DNA of 64,000 nt from Lichenostomus cassidix (taxonomy: Eukaryota; Chordata; Aves; Passeriformes; Meliphagidae). Where the stretch lies: the NCBI GenBank assembly GCA_008360975.2, contig CM039183.1, positions 45,251,850 through 45,315,849 of the forward strand. The letters run 5' to 3'. The position numbers and the translations under genes were made by a program. Below are positions 59,201 through 64,000 of the stretch, piece after piece; the stretch's first letter is position 1, and every line of letters starts with the position of its first letter. A model generated the notes under the pieces. That model did not search any database, was not told where the DNA came from, and was given only the letters and a program-made list of their open reading frames with translations.

Positions 59201-62200
59201 TGATTTCTGACTTTTGCAATGCTGTCATTTTATGAACAAAAAGTACCAATAATAAACTTGCATGTAGCTAACATGACTGATGTTTCTCCAAAGGAATATT
59301 TCACATTTTCTTAGGTCTAATTGCTTGGTTTTAACAGTCATAAAATTCTGGTCTTAATTTGAAGTTTACTTTGCTCCTCATTATAGACATCAAACAGTTT
59401 AATCACATAACACGTGACTATAAGCAAGTGCTGAGTTTACGTTTCCATTTCTGTTCCAAAAGTCTCCACACAATTTCACGCTCCAGATATTTAACAATCT
59501 CTGAGAAGAATTTGCTAGAGAGGTTATTCATGAAGAATACAGGAGAAAGATTTGCCTTCTTCAACACAGAAGGATTAGGAAATAAGAAGACTCTGATAAG
59601 AAGATTGCTGGTCCCATGGAATGAGGTCAGGAATGAGAACAAGAGGCAAGTGCAAAGGAGAAAGCTGCCTGTTCTTATCTGATCTATTAAAAATCCCACA
59701 ACAACGCAGGGAGGCTCTGCTCACATAAACTACCTTCTAAACAGCTGGACTATGCAAACAAAGCTTGGTTCAACTATTTGTTACAAATTCCATATCCAAG
59801 TACACCATAGGAGAATTATAACATCCCTTGAAATGTCATATATTCCTATAGCACAAATATTACACAAACTGTGTGCCTTACTTCATGATCTAGAAACCCG
59901 TAAGTGAAGATTTCACCCAGGAGAGCTATGGATGTGGTATAACATGTACCACACCACCACCGTTTTCAAAGAGAAGACCTTGAAATACTGAAGGATTTTG
60001 GTTTTCTTTTGTGAGTGTAGAAAACTTAAAGGAGTTGTCATACTTAAGAATTTTACTTTCCCTCAGAAGGAAATAAGAAGCAGTTCATCATGAAGAAGTA
60101 TTAAACAGTGAACATTTGTCATTTTGCCATGACATCCCACTTATAGCTGAAGGAAGGTGGGTGGCAGAACGGTTTAGGGAAAGTCAAGTAATGTTTATCA
60201 GCCCAGGCAGAAATAATGCTGCCACTTTTTATCAGTATGCTTTTGAGGCACTTTGTTTAATTGTAGGTGTAATTTGAATCAGCAGCCAGGACAAGTCAGG
60301 ACCTAGAGAAATAAGGGTTACCTAGCACTGCAGATATGATTGCAGGTACATTTAAGCCTTCAGAACAAAACAGTCACAAGGTTCTTTATGCCATTGACAG
60401 AAAACTTGTTTTGCACACACAAACACATACTGGTTCTCTTGCTTTATACACTAATATCATTAGGCAAATCTAACCACAAAAATCCCTAATCCTCCTGTTA
60501 ATAAAGTCATATGAAACAAAATCCCCCATAAACATACTCCACAATAAACAAACTGGCAGCAGTGGCTGCTATGCATTGTAAGCAAGCCAGTGATAAAGTA
60601 AATAGATCTGCTTTGGCTCTACCTCAAAATTAATCAATAATAATATCTGAGCTAATGAAACACCACTTGTAAAAACCAGTGTTGCCCATCAGCTTTTATA
60701 AAACATTATTAATTTCTATGCATTAAACTGTATTACCAAGGAGGGAAATCACTAAGCATCTTTCAGCTACCCCTTGTTGATAGTAATAAGAAAAGAGTAG
60801 TTGTCTCTGAAGCTGCTCCTCTGCATGAATTTTTTTAAAATCCAATTACTTGAATGGGGGAGGAGTATTCAAATCACTTATAAACCTTTTCCTATTACTG
60901 TTATTCTTCTCATAGACACCAGGGAGTCTTTATAAACAGCAGAAATCAAGCCTTTGCGGAAAAGTAGTTATGCACAATCTCAAATGCTTTGCATGATGGA
61001 TGGCAGAATTCACTGGCATCCTGTTTTAAATTCATTGCAGTTGACAAAAATGATTTCTTGGTAAAGTAACAGGGTAAGATTGCTACCACTGTCAAGCTCA
61101 TACAGGAAACAAGTTGCTCCATGGTTAGCTCAGAATTATTAAAAAAGAGGTTGAGAAATTTGGAAATAAGATTTTGTCTTCTTGTGACTCCTGTTTTTAA
61201 CCTGAAAGGAGGATGACCATGGAAAACGTGGGGCAAAGTATGTCTGAGTAAGGAGTTAAAAAAATCAAAAGTGGCACTGATGAGGCAGTCAGAAAGACAC
61301 ATGGACTTGAAATCTTTTTCCCTCAAGAAACCTTAACGGAACCTGAATATGACAAGCCTGAGCTGAAAAGGCAGTGAATTAGTTATTGCACCTGCAATTG
61401 CCAAAGAAAATCTGCCAAATACTTGATAAGATCATCTACTTTTTTTTCATTCCTAAAATCTAGCTTCCAATAAAATCCTTCCCTCAAGGCACAGTAGATG
61501 ATCCAGAAAGGCTCTGGAGAGTGGCTGAAGAGTTGTGATGTTCAACCACAGACTCAGCATCAGAACAGCCAGAGGCTGATCCAGGATGAGCCAAGAGACA
61601 GCTAGCTCAGTTAGGCTGACTCAGAGACACATGAAGCAATGTAATTCCACCTGAAACATGAGGTGTCCAGAACACTTTACACTCTAAACTATTTTGCAAC
61701 AAAGATATTTCAGGATCCTTACAGTGATTACCATATAATTTTATCCCAGATTTAAGCATGGGAAAACAAGACCAGAGAGGTTAAATGCATTTGTCAAGAA
61801 AGTGTTCCCAGTGGTAGAACACGAGAAGGCATCAAAGTCCACACTTTCATCTTTCCAAGATTCATGAATTTTGCAGCTCTCTTCACCATATCATGCTTTC
61901 ATGAGAAACTGTTCCCATTTTCATGCTTTTTCTCAGATATTTGTGCCTTTCATCTTAAAAGTTACAAAGCAACAGCAAATCCTAACCCTCATCTCTGAAA
62001 ATTAATTTATGTTAAATCATTAATTAATCTCATATAAAAATGAGAGTGTGACTATCACTACGCTCAGTACCCTAGGAGTTTGTTTACAGCCAAAAGATAT
62101 TAGGAAACATTATTTTTCACTATTAACATCAAGAGACACTATGCATTTAGGAGCTGCAGAGGAAATCACCATATTTTTCTGCAGGATGATATTACAGAAG

Positions 62201-64000
62201 TTTAGCAGCTGAGAGAGCAAGTCAGGCATTTCTCACCAGGTTGGACATATTATCACTTGTGTGGACATAGAAAAAATGTCTCCATGAGTAATCCCTGGCC
62301 CAGGGAAGATATGCTTTCTAAGGTGCAGCTTGCTTTTCTTATTTGGGCCCCTCAAATCTAGTTGCTCTCAGGTAGAGGAAGATGGTGAGCAAATATTCAG
62401 CTGCTTCTTTGGTCCCAGGCTTAAATTACCTTAAATTACAAGAAAAGGCAATGCAGCTGTGTCTGCTTTTCCTTATTGAGACTGATAAAAAAATTCCTCT
62501 CTTAATGATGCAGTTAATATTTAGATCCATCTCCTTTGAATTGAATTGATATCACAGAAACTAACCTAATTAACACCTGAGTAGGTCAATAAATGATCCA
62601 GATTTTTATTTTTTTTATTTCACATTATTTAAAAAAGCAGATGTAACTACAGTCTTGCCTTCTGATGGCAAGAGGAATAACTGAAAAAGTATAATTTTTG
62701 CCCATAAAAGGGCATTTGTCCAAGTGAAGAGCAGTCTTCACTGTTTTTAGTTATTTCTGTAAAACATAAGGTAGCCTAAAACAAGCTGGAGATAATTTTA
62801 CGGTCAGGTGGGAATGTGTCACCCTTTGGAAAACAAAACACCAAGCACATGAAGAACATTACTACAGCTAGTCTGGTTTTTGTAGGTCAGGTCTTTGTAT
62901 TGCAGAGACTTCTCTGCAGGAATGGCTTCTGAACTTTTCAGTGCTGGTAGCTGCATGGTTTTCTCCTTCTATTAAAATATCCAGAAATTTGTGAATCCTG
63001 TCCAATACTGAGAGGGTACTATTTGCAGAGCACCTGAGCATCTATTCTAGTGCAAAATTCACACATTTGCAGTCAACCTTTTTTCGTGTTTGAACGTGCT
63101 CTCTTCATCTTCTAATTTAGCAGCTCAGTAACAGATTTTATATCAGCCTTATTTTGGTGGGGAACATGGAGTAATTCTGCTGTTATAACTCCAGTTAACG
63201 CTATGTCACCACTTTGAATTTCTTCTCCTCCTGTACATTAACAGCTGAAGTTGCATCATCACAACAGCAAAGTCACATTGTTGGCATAGGAATAGCAAAT
63301 GCAAAAGGCACCACGGAACAGCAAAAAGGCCAAATACTGCAGATATAGACAGAACCACACTTGATTAAGCCCTCTTATTTCATATGCTTTTGTCAAATAG
63401 GTGCCAAATTCTTAACTCATGGAAATAAACTGAGAATATTTTACAGTCTAGCCCTCACTGAAGCTTTGTGTCCAAACATGTAGGCTGTGGGTCTCTCTGA
63501 GGAAAGCTCACAAGCGGGTAGCCGCAGCACTCTCAGTGGTCCACAGTGAAGATAATTCTAGGCTGTACATTCCTTCAGCCAACTATCATGGCAGCAAAGG
63601 TGCTTATTTCTCATGCTAGAGACAGAGGCAGACCAGCAGCTGTGCAGAATTCAATGACCAGCACCCCTGTAAGTACTATTCTCTGCAAAATTAAGTCCCT
63701 GTATATTTTGTCCTTCTGGATGCTGCTTGTGCAGACCAAGCCAAGAACTGGAGCTTGAACCACTCCACAATTCCTTTCCTACCACATAAGCATGTCATTA
63801 AGGTCCTCCAACCATGCGCCATCTCTCTTGTTTATACTGAGCACTGAGAAGAATGAGGCCCTGTGAGCTAAAAAAACCCTTTTCCTTCAAATACTCTCCC
63901 CAGGATCAAAGGCAACTGTGGATCTAGGGGAGAAGGCTCGGAATGCTTGCTCTTACTATTACCCATACACACATCTAGCTTTCTGTTCTGCTGAAGAACA

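Larger units (their letters stand above)
55398..64000. other. Part of a large RGS7 5' intron, no exon seen
   Basis: 8.6 kb with no match to the expected upstream exons (for example the LTLKDDGTFYRFQ or VEALHLGTLMAAHGYFF segments of the DEP region) on the minus strand. Holds a CR1 3' end (56149-56211), a poly-A run (58168-58180), a short tandem repeat (59163-59200) and a GC-richer patch (57810-58085). The DEP exons should lie to the right of the window. Confidence 0.65.

Noticed and set aside
60946..61326. 126-codon minus-strand open frame in the 5' intron, on the RGS7 strand
   Set aside because: Considered as a missing upstream RGS7 exon, but the translation does not resemble the DEP region and no splice pair in a suitable phase frames it.
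1..64000. CRISPR arrays, bacterial operons, tRNA or rRNA genes
   Set aside because: None seen. The window is a vertebrate gene with spliced exons, and no cloverleaf-like or rRNA-like stretch was noticed by eye; a covariance-model scan was not possible.

Overview
This is a vertebrate nuclear window, most likely from a bird. It is AT-rich and CpG-poor, its coding sequence comes in short exons with GT-AG introns, and its interspersed repeats include 3' ends of CR1 LINEs, the main avian retrotransposon family. I see no bacterial, plasmid or phage features: no operons, ribosome binding sites or CRISPR array.

The only gene I can support is RGS7 (regulator of G-protein signalling 7, R7 subfamily), on the minus strand. 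Its 3' part runs from an exon at 55397-55346 down to two alternative last exons at 10138-10064 and 1146-1096. Fourteen coding exons were placed by translating the minus strand and matching splice sites and phases; every junction keeps the frame. In order they encode the DHEX region, the G-gamma-like (GGL) domain that binds G-beta-5, the RGS domain, and an alternatively built C-terminus. The visible part gives 376 or 384 residues, depending on the last exon. The start codon and DEP domain, roughly the first 111 residues if the protein is like the human one, lie beyond the right edge.

Layout by plus coordinate: 1-690, downstream flank; about 690-1146, distal last exon and 3' UTR; 1147-10063, intron between the two ends; 10064-15249, proximal last exon, an 18-codon cassette exon and the second half of the RGS domain; 22411-26637, five exons for the start of the RGS domain, the GGL domain and the linker; 26638-41888, a 15 kb intron with CR1 fragments and two LTR-like patches; 41889-43931, three DHEX exons; 43932-55345, an 11 kb intron with a CR1 3' end beside an imperfect tandem duplication; 55346-55397, one exon; 55398-64000, part of a large intron with no exon that I can recognise.

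I found no new multi-gene system. The points most worth a second look are the four possible C-termini, a TATA/CCAAT/AATAAA-bearing block with diverged direct repeats and a hairpin near 27.2-27.6 kb, a CpG-retaining patch near 38.8-39.3 kb, and the tandem duplication near 48.45-48.73 kb. Residue numbers below follow the human protein from memory, starting at 112 in the rightmost exon; no database was searched.
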